This document shows positions 40,884 through 50,011 of a stretch of 55,136 bases of DNA, in pieces (positions within the stretch are counted from its first letter, which is position 1; each line of letters begins with the position of its first letter). Both the position numbers and the translations under genes were made by a program. Origin of the DNA: Chlamydiia bacterium (GTDB lineage Bacteria > Chlamydiota > Chlamydiia > Chlamydiales > 2-12-FULL-49-11); the NCBI GenBank assembly GCA_022601435.1, contig JAJACQ010000022.1:1-55136 (forward strand), given 5' to 3'. The notes under the pieces are model-generated. The model saw only the letters and a list, made by a program, of their open reading frames with translations. It was not told the DNA's origin and searched no databases.

Positions 40884-41864
40884 ATGTTAGATATGAAGAA
40901 AAAAATTAATTTCAGGCCACTCATAAAAAATCCATATATGCATACTTTTCTTGCTAATTATCTTGATTTTGCAACTGAACCTCCTTCAAAGACTCATTTT
41001 GTAAAATTACCAGATGGGGATGTGTTGTCTCTAGAGGTTTCTACTCCAAAAGGGTGGACAGAGGATAAGGGGATTGTTGCTATGATTCATGGTCTGTGTG
41101 GTAGTAGTAAATCACCCTATATTAAAAGACTTTCAAAGCGTGTTTATGATAGTGGTAGACAAGCCATTAGAATAAATATGCGGGGCTGTGGAATAGGTAA
41201 GGGTTTAGCTAGACATGTCTATCACAGTGGTTGTAGTGGGGATATAGAAAAAGCTCTTGATGATATTAAAAGACATTTCCCAAGTGCACCGATAGTTTTA
41301 GTGGGTTATTCTCTTGGAGCTAATGTGACTGTCAAGCTTTCAGGGGAGTTAGGAAGAAAAAACTCTTTTTTATTAAGTGGAGCAGTTGCTGTATCTCCAC
41401 CTGTAAATTTGTTAAATAGTGCAAGGTTGTTAGCTTTACCTAAAAATTCAAGATTTGGGGAGTATTTTGCTAAATTAATGTACAGTTATATCGACGAAAT
41501 GCATAAAACTTTTCCAGATTTACCTCCACATAATCTTTCTCCAAGAGTGTCTGTTAATGATATCGATGAATTTTATATTGCACGAAGAGTTAATTTTTCA
41601 AACGCAATAGATTATTATAAACAATGTAGCTCTAAGCCTTTTGTCAAAGATATTAAAATTCCAACAAATATTCTATTTGCTGTAGATGATCCTATTGTAG
41701 ATGCTCATGAATTAGATGAAATAGATCTTCCTGATCATGTAAAAGTTCACAAGACTGATCATGGAGGGCATATTGGGTTTGTTGGAATGAATGTGTTAAG
41801 AGAATTTCGTTGGATGGATAATTTAGTTGAGGAATGGATTGAAAATATATTTCAAAACACTTAA
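40884..41864 (+). CDS. YheT-type alpha/beta hydrolase
   Basis: A 326-residue hydrolase of the YheT/ABHD1-3 group. It has AMIHGLCGSSKSPYIKRL, the arginine strand AIRINMRGCG, the nucleophile elbow LVGYSLGANV (Ser), an acid in FAVDDPIVDAHEL and His in DHGGHIGFVG, so the triad is complete. Substrates for this group are poorly known; lipid esters are likely. The ATG at 40884 is close to another at 40893. It is divergent from the gene at 40144-40797 with an 86 bp gap that shows no clear promoter. Confidence 0.87.
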   Translation: MLDMKKKINFRPLIKNPYMHTFLANYLDFATEPPSKTHFVKLPDGDVLSLEVSTPKGWTEDKGIVAMIHGLCGSSKSPYIKRLSKRVYDSGRQAIRINMRGCGIGKGLARHVYHSGCSGDIEKALDDIKRHFPSAPIVLVGYSLGANVTVKLSGELGRKNSFLLSGAVAVSPPVNLLNSARLLALPKNSRFGEYFAKLMYSYIDEMHKTFPDLPPHNLSPRVSVNDIDEFYIARRVNFSNAIDYYKQCSSKPFVKDIKIPTNILFAVDDPIVDAHELDEIDLPDHVKVHKTDHGGHIGFVGMNVLREFRWMDNLVEEWIENIFQNT

Positions 41865-41892
41865 AATTTGAATTTAATCTCTAAAGGTACAT

Positions 41893-42873
41893 ATGAGATA
41901 TTTTTTCTTATTAATTATATCGTTATCACTTTTTGCTGATACTGGTGTTGATGCAGAACCTGAAGGTTCTTATCAAGGAAGCGAATCGAAGTATAAACCA
42001 AAAGGGCCTTGGCTAACAGGGCCAATTGTAACAACTTCTGCATACACAGTTCCAAAAGGTCATTTTAACATAGAGCCATACGTGTACGTTGCAAATGATT
42101 TTGGTCATTTTAATGCAGGGGGGCACATCTTAAGACATGATGTAAGGCCGACGGGAACAAATGTTGTTTTTTGTGCGCAGATGGGGCTTGCTGAAAGTAT
42201 TGATTTAAATATTTATCCACAGTTTACATATAGCTATGGAACTGGAAAAGATGATATATCTATGGGTGATTTAATTATTGGACCGAGTTTTCAGATTTTT
42301 AAGAATAATGCTAAATTTTATGGTGTTACATGGAAATGGGGTTTAAATCAGCTTTTTCCTTGCGGCACATTTGAGAATTTAGATCCTGTATACTCTGGAA
42401 ATGATGGACCTGGTTTGGGTGCTTGGAGTACCACTTTGTATACTGCTGCTGCCAAATTATTTCATATACAAAGAGAAAATTTCTTTGATTTAAGAACAGC
42501 ATTTTCAACCATTTTCTATGTGCCAACTAAATTACACGGAAGAAACTCATTCGGAGGGGATGAAACTACTGATGGCACACTTACAAAAGGCCCTTCTTTT
42601 ATTTGGGATATTGGAATGGAATTTACATTATCTCTTAACTGGGCGCTTGCTTTAGATATTGAGAATCAATACACTATCAAGTCTACTTTTAAAGGGCAAA
42701 CTATCGAAAAAGTAGGTAATCCAAATGATTCTTACATCTTATCATTTGCACCAGCTATTGAATATAATCATAGCGTAGGACTTGGTGTGATAGCAGGTGT
42801 ATGGGTAGGAGCAATAGGAATTGATACAGAAGATTTTCTTAACTATGTAATTGCTGTTAACTGGTACCAGTAG
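41893..42873 (+). CDS. Predicted outer-membrane barrel protein (paralogue 1)
   Basis: A 326-residue exported protein with signal peptide (FFLLIISLSLFA). The mature chain has repeating amphipathic strands (FNIEPYVYVANDF, SIDLNIYPQFTYSYG, DLIIGPSFQIF, WALALDIENQY, YILSFAPAIEYN) and ends NWYQ. This fits a 12-strand transporter or porin-like barrel, similar to proteins annotated only as hypothetical transporters. The next gene is a full-length copy with clear similarity (PKGPxLTGPI near the start, RENFFDLRT in the middle, WALALDIENQY later). It starts 28 bp after the YheT-like gene. Confidence 0.72.
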   Translation: MRYFFLLIISLSLFADTGVDAEPEGSYQGSESKYKPKGPWLTGPIVTTSAYTVPKGHFNIEPYVYVANDFGHFNAGGHILRHDVRPTGTNVVFCAQMGLAESIDLNIYPQFTYSYGTGKDDISMGDLIIGPSFQIFKNNAKFYGVTWKWGLNQLFPCGTFENLDPVYSGNDGPGLGAWSTTLYTAAAKLFHIQRENFFDLRTAFSTIFYVPTKLHGRNSFGGDETTDGTLTKGPSFIWDIGMEFTLSLNWALALDIENQYTIKSTFKGQTIEKVGNPNDSYILSFAPAIEYNHSVGLGVIAGVWVGAIGIDTEDFLNYVIAVNWYQ

Positions 42874-42893
42874 TGTTTGAAGGGTGAAATTAT

Positions 42894-43856
42894 ATGACGT
42901 TTTTTTGTCTTTTGCTTGCTTCCATGTCCATGTTCAATAAATCTGATCCTAAACCTGAGGCTTATTATAAAGTTGAGTATAAGCCAAAAGGCCCTCATCT
43001 TACCGGACCTATTCTTACGGGGCCTGGTTATATACCGCAAAAAGGTCATTTTGATTTCGAACCATATGTAGTTATCGCAGAACCAATAGAAAGTAGTTCT
43101 CATGGTCGTGCTGCAAAACATCAAATCAAACCTGCAGAAACAACCATTCTATTTAGAGTGCAACTTGGGCTTACTGATAATATTGCTTTTAGTCTGTATC
43201 CATATGTTACCTCTACAGTGACAGATGGTGTATCTAAGTTAGCGATGGGAGACTTAGTCTTAGGGCCGAGTTTTCAAATCTTTAGAGATAATCCAAAATA
43301 CTACAATATCGCTATGAAATTTGGTATAAATCAACTTATACCTTGTGGAACTGCAGAAAATCTAGATCCATTATTTAACGGAAATGATGAACCTACTTTA
43401 GAGGCGTGGAGTACAATGCTTTATGCGGCAGCTTCTAAGTTATTTCATATTAATAGAGAGAATTTTTTTGATCTTAGAACTGAAGTGCTTGCCACATTCT
43501 ATTTTCCTAATGATGTGCATGGCTTGACATCTGTAGGGGGAGATGGATCAACTAACGGAGTGTTGTCTAGAGGGCCATCTTTTACGTTCTTAATTGGAAT
43601 GGAGCTTAGTTTAGATCTTCATTGGGCTTTGGCTTTGGATATAGAAAATCAATATAATATGGCCTCATCTTTTGAAGGAACTACTATTCAACCCGTAGGA
43701 AATGTAAAAGATTCATATCTTCTAGCTTTTGCTCCGGGTATTGAATATAATTTCCATGAACATCTAGGTATTATTGGGGGCGTGTGGATTGGGGCTTACG
43801 GCGTCAATATTGAAGAATTCCTCAACATTGTTATCGCCTTAAACTGGTATCACTAA
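42894..43856 (+). CDS. Predicted outer-membrane barrel protein (paralogue 2)
   Basis: A 320-residue tandem copy of the preceding gene, 20 bp downstream with GAAGGG as ribosome site. Shared blocks include YKPKGPHLTGPI, GHFDFEPYV, DLVLGPSFQIF, GINQLIPCGTAENLDP, FHINRENFFDLRTE, WALALDIENQY and a terminal LNWYH. The N-terminus is short and hydrophobic (MTFFCLLLASMSMF), less convincing as a signal than that of copy 1. Sequence has drifted, so it is not a recent duplicate. Its 3' end overlaps the next minus-strand gene by 4 bp. Confidence 0.72.
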   Translation: MTFFCLLLASMSMFNKSDPKPEAYYKVEYKPKGPHLTGPILTGPGYIPQKGHFDFEPYVVIAEPIESSSHGRAAKHQIKPAETTILFRVQLGLTDNIAFSLYPYVTSTVTDGVSKLAMGDLVLGPSFQIFRDNPKYYNIAMKFGINQLIPCGTAENLDPLFNGNDEPTLEAWSTMLYAAASKLFHINRENFFDLRTEVLATFYFPNDVHGLTSVGGDGSTNGVLSRGPSFTFLIGMELSLDLHWALALDIENQYNMASSFEGTTIQPVGNVKDSYLLAFAPGIEYNFHEHLGIIGGVWIGAYGVNIEEFLNIVIALNWYH

Positions 43857-44377
43857 GCAAATAAAGCTGCAGGAATTTTAGAAGCAGCTGTTTTTACTAA
43901 ACCTCCACCAAAAGCATTCGCGCCTGTATAATCTGTAGTTACTATAATATCTTCTGGAACTTCATGGTCATAAGCTTCTCTTTTTTGAAGCTCTAAATCT
44001 CTTACGCGAAGAAGGGCACTTCCAGCTAATGGAATAATTGCAACTAAACCTCTTAACAAGTTTAAACCTGCATGCTTAAAGTGATTTTCTTTTTCTCCAA
44101 AAGCATTTCCATTACCAGTTGCTTCCATAATACCATCAACTATAGCGACAAGAAATTGAATAAATGCCATTGCGATACGAGTAACACCTGCAAGAACCCC
44201 TATTATAACAATATGCTCTACGTTATTTAGCTCTCTTTCCAATGAAATAAAAGGATTGTTACTAACTGTTTCTTGTATTGAATCACCTGAAACTGTTGGA
44301 TTTGGATCATTTGGATTATTACTTGAAAAAGTAGTTAATTCAACAGCTGAACCTGGTGGAATTGCTTGTAGTGCCAT
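43853..44377 (-). CDS. Small protein with two hydrophobic segments
   Basis: A 174-residue protein. After about 50 polar residues, hydrophobic helices occur at about 54-88 (IVIIGVLAGVTRIAMAFIQF) and about 109-125 (NLLRGLVAIIPLAGSALL). The tail is polar, ending in Gly/Ala-rich residues. I do not recognise the family. The arrangement is looser than the tight bilobed block of Inc proteins, but a membrane-inserted secreted protein is possible. AAGGAG precedes ATG 44377, and upstream there is very AT-rich DNA with several TATAAT-like sequences. Confidence 0.55.
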   Translation of the reverse strand: MALQAIPPGSAVELTTFSSNNPNDPNPTVSGDSIQETVSNNPFISLERELNNVEHIVIIGVLAGVTRIAMAFIQFLVAIVDGIMEATGNGNAFGEKENHFKHAGLNLLRGLVAIIPLAGSALLRVRDLELQKREAYDHEVPEDIIVTTDYTGANAFGGGLVKTAASKIPAALFA

Positions 44378-44494
44378 GGTGGCTCCTTTTTTTTAAAAGT
44401 TATTAATTATATAGTAATTATATCATAAACAAGTTTTAATTAAACAAAATAATTAATATTATATCATTTTAAATAAAATTTATGAAAAAAGCAG

Positions 44495-44521
44495 AAAATA
44501 CCACTCAAAAAGTGGTATTTT
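44495..44521 (-). terminator. Intrinsic terminator after the desaturase gene
   Basis: Perfect 11-nt arms AAAATACCACT (44495-44505) and AGTGGTATTTT (44511-44521) flank a 5-nt loop, with T-rich runs on both sides (CTGCTTTTTT reading minus, TTTATTTTA reading plus). It lies 26 bp after the desaturase stop on the minus strand and can work in both directions. Confidence 0.8.
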
Positions 44522-44546
44522 TTATTTTAATTCCTGAAAGGATGCT

Positions 44547-45686
44547 TTAAGCAGCTTGTGGTGTCTTTACTTTTAGACGCATAATGCTTCTAGAGAACCT
44601 TCTCCATCTTTTCCAATCTTTCTTAAACGATTTCTTTAGAGTTTTGATCTCACGAGAGATCTTCTTTAAAGCGGGATGAGTAAGCTTATCCTTTTTAGCC
44701 TTTTTATATTCTTTAATAAGAGTCTGTAGCTCAGAGAGCTTTTCAGTTAAAGCATCAGTTGCTTTGATAACCTTTTCTTCTGTGTCTGCTTTCTTTTCTA
44801 AGAAAGAATTTTTAATTCTTTCAACAAGTGCTTCTTTATGCTCTTTAAGCATTAAAGATAAGATTCTAGGCTCAGATGAGCGCCTTAGATTCTTAGCAAG
44901 CCCAAGCTTACTTAGAGTCCAAATCAACCATTTTGTTGGATCAAAATGATACCACTTGATTCCATTTCTATAGTCGTTTGCAAACGTATGGTGATAGTTA
45001 TGATAGCCTTCTCCAAATGTTAAGAAACAAAGGATGTAGTTATCTACAGCCGTATGCTCTGTAGAGTAATTTTGATGACCCCAATAGTGAGCTAATGAAT
45101 TAATGAACCAAGTAGTATGGTGTGAAAAGAACTGTCTTAATACCCAGCTTATCAGGAAAGCACCAAATAAATCTCCTGTGGCAAGCCAAACAAGAGCTGT
45201 TGTAAAGAGGTTTGCTCCTACCATTAACCATGCATAGTATTTATGCTGGAAGTTAATTAAAGGGTTCTTTCTTAAATCAGAAGTTATTTGTTTACGATCC
45301 ATCGGAGTTTCTCTTTTAAACATCCAGAGAATATGAGCATGCCAAAAACCTCTTGTTACAGAATATGGATCATCATCTTTATCAATGTGAGCATGGTGCA
45401 ATCTATGATCATATGACCAACGAAGAGCACTTCCTTGAGTAGCCAATGTCCCAAAGAACAGCATAATGAACTCTATTACTTTATTAGTCTTATAAGTTGA
45501 ATGTGAGAACAATCTATGATAACCGGCAGTAATAGCTAATCCTGAGGCTACAAATAGTCCAATTGATAATCCAATTAATAACATCGATGGATTAAAAAAG
45601 ATGAAATAGACAGGTAAAAGTGCTAATAGTATCACATGGTAGCCTGTAATAAAGAGAAAACCAGCCCAATTTATATTTTTATTCAT
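44547..45686 (-). CDS. Membrane fatty-acid desaturase with C-terminal coiled coil
   Basis: A 379-residue acyl-CoA/lipid desaturase. The three diiron histidine boxes are HRLFSH, DHRLHHAHID (HxxHH) and GYHNYHHTF (HxxHH), with an extra His in the SLAHYWGH region. Four to five membrane helices carry them. This is the delta-9 (stearoyl-CoA) desaturase family, which needs oxygen and an electron donor. After the core, about 95 residues (290-379) form a highly charged coiled coil rich in Lys and Glu (EKVIKATDALTEKLSELQTL), absent from typical members. A strong AAAAAGGAG precedes ATG 45686. The gene ends in a terminator. Confidence 0.9.
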   Translation of the reverse strand: MNKNINWAGFLFITGYHVILLALLPVYFIFFNPSMLLIGLSIGLFVASGLAITAGYHRLFSHSTYKTNKVIEFIMLFFGTLATQGSALRWSYDHRLHHAHIDKDDDPYSVTRGFWHAHILWMFKRETPMDRKQITSDLRKNPLINFQHKYYAWLMVGANLFTTALVWLATGDLFGAFLISWVLRQFFSHHTTWFINSLAHYWGHQNYSTEHTAVDNYILCFLTFGEGYHNYHHTFANDYRNGIKWYHFDPTKWLIWTLSKLGLAKNLRRSSEPRILSLMLKEHKEALVERIKNSFLEKKADTEEKVIKATDALTEKLSELQTLIKEYKKAKKDKLTHPALKKISREIKTLKKSFKKDWKRWRRFSRSIMRLKVKTPQAA

Positions 45687-45779
45687 AATAGCTCCTTTTT
45701 AATCCGCTATATATCTATTTTAACATTAAAAAATATTTAATGGCTATTCCAAAATAAAGAATTATTTAAAGTGTTATTT

Positions 45780-47285
45780 TTACACCTCTACGGTATCTTT
45801 AGGCTTCTCTGTTTTTTTGGAAAACTCTTTGCCTATGTGGTTTACGGAATAAATCCAGCTAACAGTAGCTAATACTATAATAGGTACTAATAGGTGTGAG
45901 ATGGATAAGATTGAGCCTGTGCCGAAGAGGTCTAAAAAGGCTATTTGGATCCAAGAGGCCCCTGATTTCCCTAATCTTGACCCCACAACGTCAATAGCTG
46001 CTTTTCCACGGATTTTCTCATTTTCAGAGAGGGGAATATAGGACATTTCCTTGGTAGGGTCGAAGAACGAGTACTTAGTGACCTTACTGGTTATATTTTG
46101 AAAAGCACCTATAAATACAATGAGGGCAAGTGGAGTTATTCCGAATAATCCAGCAATCGGTCCTAGATGGCCTTTGCATATAAGAGCTGTGAAGAATATG
46201 ATTCCAGTTGCTCCAACAAAAACTGGTGTAATCAGAGCGCTAAAACGCCATCCTAAGCGTCTAATAATATTTGTGCCTAAGAACATTGAGATGAAGAAGG
46301 CGATAAATCCAACATAGGAAGTAACAATACTTGTAAACACTTGATAATCAGAGGTATTCGGTAGCATTTGCTTTAATGTGGCCTTCCAGCTAATTTCGAT
46401 CAAGCTAACACAAAGACCATATCCAATGACTAAAATCACAATACCAAGTAGATAAGGGGACTTGTATATTAACTTAAACCCTTCTAACAGAGAGGCTTTG
46501 ACCTTTGCTTTCTTTGGGGGTTCAATTTTCTTGCTAGGCATTTTATCGACAACATTTTTATTGACCCACCAATAAAGGAACATGACCAAGAAGCCGATTA
46601 AGAGGGTCATACCAAGAAGAGTTTGTACTGTGAAGATATATGGAAAAAGATTTAATTTTTTTGTCGCAAAGCAAATGATAGGTCCAATTGAAAAGGCGGC
46701 TAAATCACCTGCTGCTATATAGATGTTATAAGATCGCTTGGCTTCTGAAACATTAGTGATATCGTTTGCAAAGCCCCAGAACATTAAAAGAATAATGACA
46801 CTTGCCCAGAGCTCTGCTGTTACAAAGAGAAGGGAGTGAATCCAATGTCTGTAGACGGCAACCCAATGGCTATATTTAGATCCGATTTTTTGAATTAGCC
46901 AATCAGAGGAGGCATTAGGAGTAAACATCTCTGCATTTGGATAGAGTATAAATCCATATAAAAAAATAACGGCTAAAAAGCCGCCGAGAACAGTATAAAA
47001 TAGCTTTTTTTTGCTAAGCATATGACTTAGTTTCGAATAGACAATTGCCATAATAAAGGCCATTGGCAAAACTACCCAGCCTTTTAATACGAGGATTACT
47101 TCAGCTCCAGAGCCTTTTGCAGTCACAACCATGGCTTCTTTCATGTTGGTTAAGATACCATAGTTCACTGAAATTAAAAATTTAATTAAAATAAGGGGAA
47201 GAAGTTTTTTTATTTCAGAGCGATGAAAAGGCCAAAGGCGACGACGCCATTTGCTAAAATCTTTAGTTACATCAATCTCGTCCAT
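45780..47285 (-). CDS. Nucleotide transporter of the NTT/Tlc family
   Basis: A 501-residue inner-membrane carrier with about twelve helices. The N-terminus (KWRRRLWPFHRSEIKKLLPL), FLISVNYGILTNMKEAMVVT, the GFANDIT segment in helix 5, and the late PTKEMSYIPLSENEKIRGKA are hallmarks of chlamydial and rickettsial nucleotide transporters. These import host ATP in exchange for ADP, or other nucleotides by proton symport. The exact type (ADP/ATP exchanger or uptake of other nucleotides) cannot be read here. The gene for adenylate kinase, which interconverts ATP, ADP and AMP, lies directly upstream on the same strand (76 bp gap), a sensible pairing. The ribosome site is AAGGAG. Confidence 0.92.
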   Translation of the reverse strand: MDEIDVTKDFSKWRRRLWPFHRSEIKKLLPLILIKFLISVNYGILTNMKEAMVVTAKGSGAEVILVLKGWVVLPMAFIMAIVYSKLSHMLSKKKLFYTVLGGFLAVIFLYGFILYPNAEMFTPNASSDWLIQKIGSKYSHWVAVYRHWIHSLLFVTAELWASVIILLMFWGFANDITNVSEAKRSYNIYIAAGDLAAFSIGPIICFATKKLNLFPYIFTVQTLLGMTLLIGFLVMFLYWWVNKNVVDKMPSKKIEPPKKAKVKASLLEGFKLIYKSPYLLGIVILVIGYGLCVSLIEISWKATLKQMLPNTSDYQVFTSIVTSYVGFIAFFISMFLGTNIIRRLGWRFSALITPVFVGATGIIFFTALICKGHLGPIAGLFGITPLALIVFIGAFQNITSKVTKYSFFDPTKEMSYIPLSENEKIRGKAAIDVVGSRLGKSGASWIQIAFLDLFGTGSILSISHLLVPIIVLATVSWIYSVNHIGKEFSKKTEKPKDTVEV

Positions 47286-47360
47286 GGCTCCTTCTATTGA
47301 TATTTGATCTGCCTAAAATTCTCTAAATTTTATATGCATTTAAGATTATTTTCAATAGAA

Positions 47361-47987
47361 TTATTTTTTTATTAATTTCTTTACCTTTTGAAATATTTCT
47401 TCGATAGTGGAATCTTCATCAGATTTAATTGTTTTAAGGTGGCCGTGCTTTTTATAGTATTCAATAACAGGAGCCGTCATTTTATAATACATATCTAAAC
47501 GGTTAATCATCACTTTTTCATTATCATCATTTCTATGGATTAATTCATGGCCACAATTATCACAAATGCCACCCTCTTTAGGGGGGTTGTACTTATTATG
47601 AAAGACTGTTCCACAAGAAGTGCATGTTAGTCTTCCAGTGATTCTAGTGCGGAGCATTTTTCTACAGGCATCGAAATAAATAATATGCATAGATGATTCA
47701 TCTAATACTTTTTTTAATAGAATAGCTTGATTAATAGTTCGAGGGTAGCCATCTAAAATCCAACCTTTGTCTTTACAAGAGTCAAGTTTTGCTTTTACAA
47801 TCTCAAACATCATTTCATCTGGAGGAAAACCTCCTGAGTTAATCACCGCTCGTTGATCTTTAGTTAAATTCGGATTGTTTCTTAAGAGATCGCCTGTACT
47901 AATATGTTCTAAGCCAAACTCATCAACTAATTTTTTAGCTTGAGTTCCCTTTCCTGATCCGGGTGGTCCAATGAGTATTAAATGCAT
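47361..47987 (-). CDS. adk: Adenylate kinase
   Basis: A 208-residue enzyme for ATP + AMP = 2 ADP. Motifs are the P-loop LIGPPGSGKGTQAK, the AMP site HISTGDLLR, LDGYPRTINQAILL and the lid arginine RITGRL. The lid has a four-Cys zinc knuckle (CTSCGTVFHNKY then CDNCGHEL), as in Gram-positive-like forms. The start is ATG 47987, since AAAGGAG lies 6 nt upstream; the longer frame to 48023 has no such site. It precedes the nucleotide transporter. Confidence 0.94.
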   Translation of the reverse strand: MHLILIGPPGSGKGTQAKKLVDEFGLEHISTGDLLRNNPNLTKDQRAVINSGGFPPDEMMFEIVKAKLDSCKDKGWILDGYPRTINQAILLKKVLDESSMHIIYFDACRKMLRTRITGRLTCTSCGTVFHNKYNPPKEGGICDNCGHELIHRNDDNEKVMINRLDMYYKMTAPVIEYYKKHGHLKTIKSDEDSTIEEIFQKVKKLIKK

Positions 47988-48044
47988 ACTATCTCCTTTA
48001 ATTTTGACAAGATAGTTTAACATATTTTTGATTCATTTGCAAGA

Positions 48045-49517
48045 TCAGATCTTAGAGAAGAATGTGGTCGCTTCTAAAGCCCGTTTAAAGTCTCGGCGCA
48101 TAGCTTCTCGATCTTTTTTTGGTAAAGTTGGGGTAAAGTCTTTTTCTCTTTTAAAGAAAGTGGGGATGTCCTTTTCAGACCAAACATCCGTAGCAATACC
48201 AGCTAGGTAGGCAGATCCTAGAGCGGCCATTTCAATGTGTTTTGGTCTAATGAGTATTGTATCTAAAGCATCTGCCATAATTTGCATTAAGAAAGTATTT
48301 TCAGACATACCACCAGAACACTTCATTGAATGAGGTATTTGTTTTAAATCTTCTTTCATTAAATCGTGGAGCTCTGCAAGTAAAAGAGCAATCCCTTCAA
48401 GTGAGGCTCTGCACATATGCCCAATGTTAGTATTACAAGAAAGCCCTAAAAATGAGCCTCTCATGACATGTTTGTCTTTAGAAAAGCACAGACCATTTAG
48501 TGCAGGAATAAAATACACACCTAAAGAATCAGGAACACTGTAAGCAAGACCTTCAATCTCTTTTACAGAGCGTATTAGTCCAAGGTGATTTTTTAGCCAG
48601 TCAATCACACCTCCTGTTGAGTGTATAGAACCTTCTAAACAATAATTTAAGGGTTGATCCTTGATTGATAAAGCAATAGTAGTTGTGAGAGTGTGGTGAT
48701 TATTCAATAAGATTTCACCTGTCGGAGCAGATAAATGAGTACCTGAACCTAAATGGCAGTGGATATTGCCTTTTGATCCGCATCCTGATCCAAAGATGGC
48801 GCTTTGAGTTTTTGTAATCATAGAGCCAATTGGAATCTTGTTTCCAAATACTTCTAGATCTGTATGCCCGTAAACTTCACAACAGCTTCTTGTTTCAGGA
48901 AGGATTGATTTAGGAATATCAAAAAGCTTTAATAGATCGTCATCCCATTCTCCTGTTTGAATATTAAGTAATGAAGACCCTGCGGCATTTGTCATATCCA
49001 TGAGATGAATCTTACCTTTAGTTAACTTCCAAAGTATCCAAGTTCCTAGTGATCCGAATAAAATCTCTTCTTTTTTTGAAACTTTTGCATGATCTAAAAC
49101 CCATTTAATTTTTAAGGCAGGAGAGTGGGTGTTGATATAGTGACCTGTTTTATGCTTTATCAAGTCTTGATAAGTTGAAAATTCTTTTAAACGGCGATAG
49201 CCTCGATCATCAGAAGCAGAGATTCCATTCCAAATAGGCTTTTGAGTTTGTTTATTCCAAAGGACAGTGGCCCCTTTAGCATTTGTTATCCCTATACTGA
49301 GAAGATCACTTTTCACTATGTTTGATTTTGCAAGGACGCGATCAATTACAAATAATACTTGATCAAAGATTTCCTCAGGTCTAAATTCAACTTGGCCGTG
49401 TCTTGGGTTATAGGCTTTGATAAGCTGCTCATGGATGTTTAAGAGCTCTCCTTGATCATTTACAACTACTGCTTTTATATTGGTATTACCTATGTCTATA
49501 GAGAGTATATATTTCAT
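48045..49517 (-). CDS. FGGY-family kinase, glycerol-kinase-like but with altered active site
   Basis: A 490-residue FGGY sugar/polyol kinase closest by eye to GlpK: SIGITNAKGATVLWNKQT, KIKWVLDHAKVSKKEEILFG, DMTNAAGSSLLNIQTGEWDD and SEVYGHT line up with E. coli GlpK. The glycerol-contact residues are not kept: the Arg-Glu pair (E. coli 83-84) is Lys81-Gly82, Trp103 is Ala101, Tyr135 is His131, and catalytic Asp245 is Lys236 in SMITKTQSAIFG. The first phosphate loop (DIGNTNIKAV) is near normal. Length is normal. It may act on another compound or be inactive. The ATG at 49517 has GGAG 2-5 nt upstream. Confidence 0.85.
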   Translation of the reverse strand: MKYILSIDIGNTNIKAVVVNDQGELLNIHEQLIKAYNPRHGQVEFRPEEIFDQVLFVIDRVLAKSNIVKSDLLSIGITNAKGATVLWNKQTQKPIWNGISASDDRGYRRLKEFSTYQDLIKHKTGHYINTHSPALKIKWVLDHAKVSKKEEILFGSLGTWILWKLTKGKIHLMDMTNAAGSSLLNIQTGEWDDDLLKLFDIPKSILPETRSCCEVYGHTDLEVFGNKIPIGSMITKTQSAIFGSGCGSKGNIHCHLGSGTHLSAPTGEILLNNHHTLTTTIALSIKDQPLNYCLEGSIHSTGGVIDWLKNHLGLIRSVKEIEGLAYSVPDSLGVYFIPALNGLCFSKDKHVMRGSFLGLSCNTNIGHMCRASLEGIALLLAELHDLMKEDLKQIPHSMKCSGGMSENTFLMQIMADALDTILIRPKHIEMAALGSAYLAGIATDVWSEKDIPTFFKREKDFTPTLPKKDREAMRRDFKRALEATTFFSKI

Positions 49518-49559
49518 AACTCCAAACAAACAAATTTAAAGATATAGGTCTATATTATT

Positions 49560-49952
49560 TTATGCAGGTTCTTCTGGAATGATATAAGTTCCTACAATGT
49601 ATAGAACTATTGGGATAAAGGCTGTCATAAATGTGACGACAACAAGTATTAATCGTAATATATTTGAGTCTAATTTGAAAAATTTACCCAAACCACCGCA
49701 AATACCTGATACTCTGCGATCTTTACGTGATCGGTAAAGTTTTTTATAATTTGCCATGACATAGGCTTTTGGTCCTAAAGGAAGTATTGCCCAGCAAAGA
49801 AGATATACAAGGACAAAGATTCCTCCTGAGAGCATCGTTAAAAGCACCCATAAAATACGAATGATTGATGCATCAACCTGGAAATATTGGGCTAGACCTC
49901 CGCAGACGCCACCAATTTTTTTGTCAAATCGTTCTCTATAGATCCTTTTCAT
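49560..49952 (-). CDS. Protein with two PspC domains
   Basis: A 130-residue inner-membrane protein made of two PspC units of about 60 residues: ERFDKKIGGVCGGLAQYFQV with a helix WVLLTMLSGGIFVLVYLLCW, and RKDRRVSGICGGLGKFFKL with a helix IVLYIVGTYIIP. Each begins with the GGVCGGL/SGICGGL loop. PspC-type proteins respond to envelope stress. I chose ATG 49952 (MKRIYRERF), since the longer frame to 50000 adds a non-PspC leader. It lies between the FGGY kinase and the pseudouridine synthase genes. Confidence 0.85.
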   Translation of the reverse strand: MKRIYRERFDKKIGGVCGGLAQYFQVDASIIRILWVLLTMLSGGIFVLVYLLCWAILPLGPKAYVMANYKKLYRSRKDRRVSGICGGLGKFFKLDSNILRLILVVVTFMTAFIPIVLYIVGTYIIPEEPA

Positions 49953-50011
49953 AACATAAAGTTTACCGATGAAGGCCCTATTGGTCAAATAAAACCGCAA
50001 AAAATTGAGTA

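Noticed and set aside
43853-44377. Second Inc protein
   Set aside because: Its two hydrophobic segments are separated by about 20 polar residues and do not form the tight bilobed block, so the profile is not convincing.
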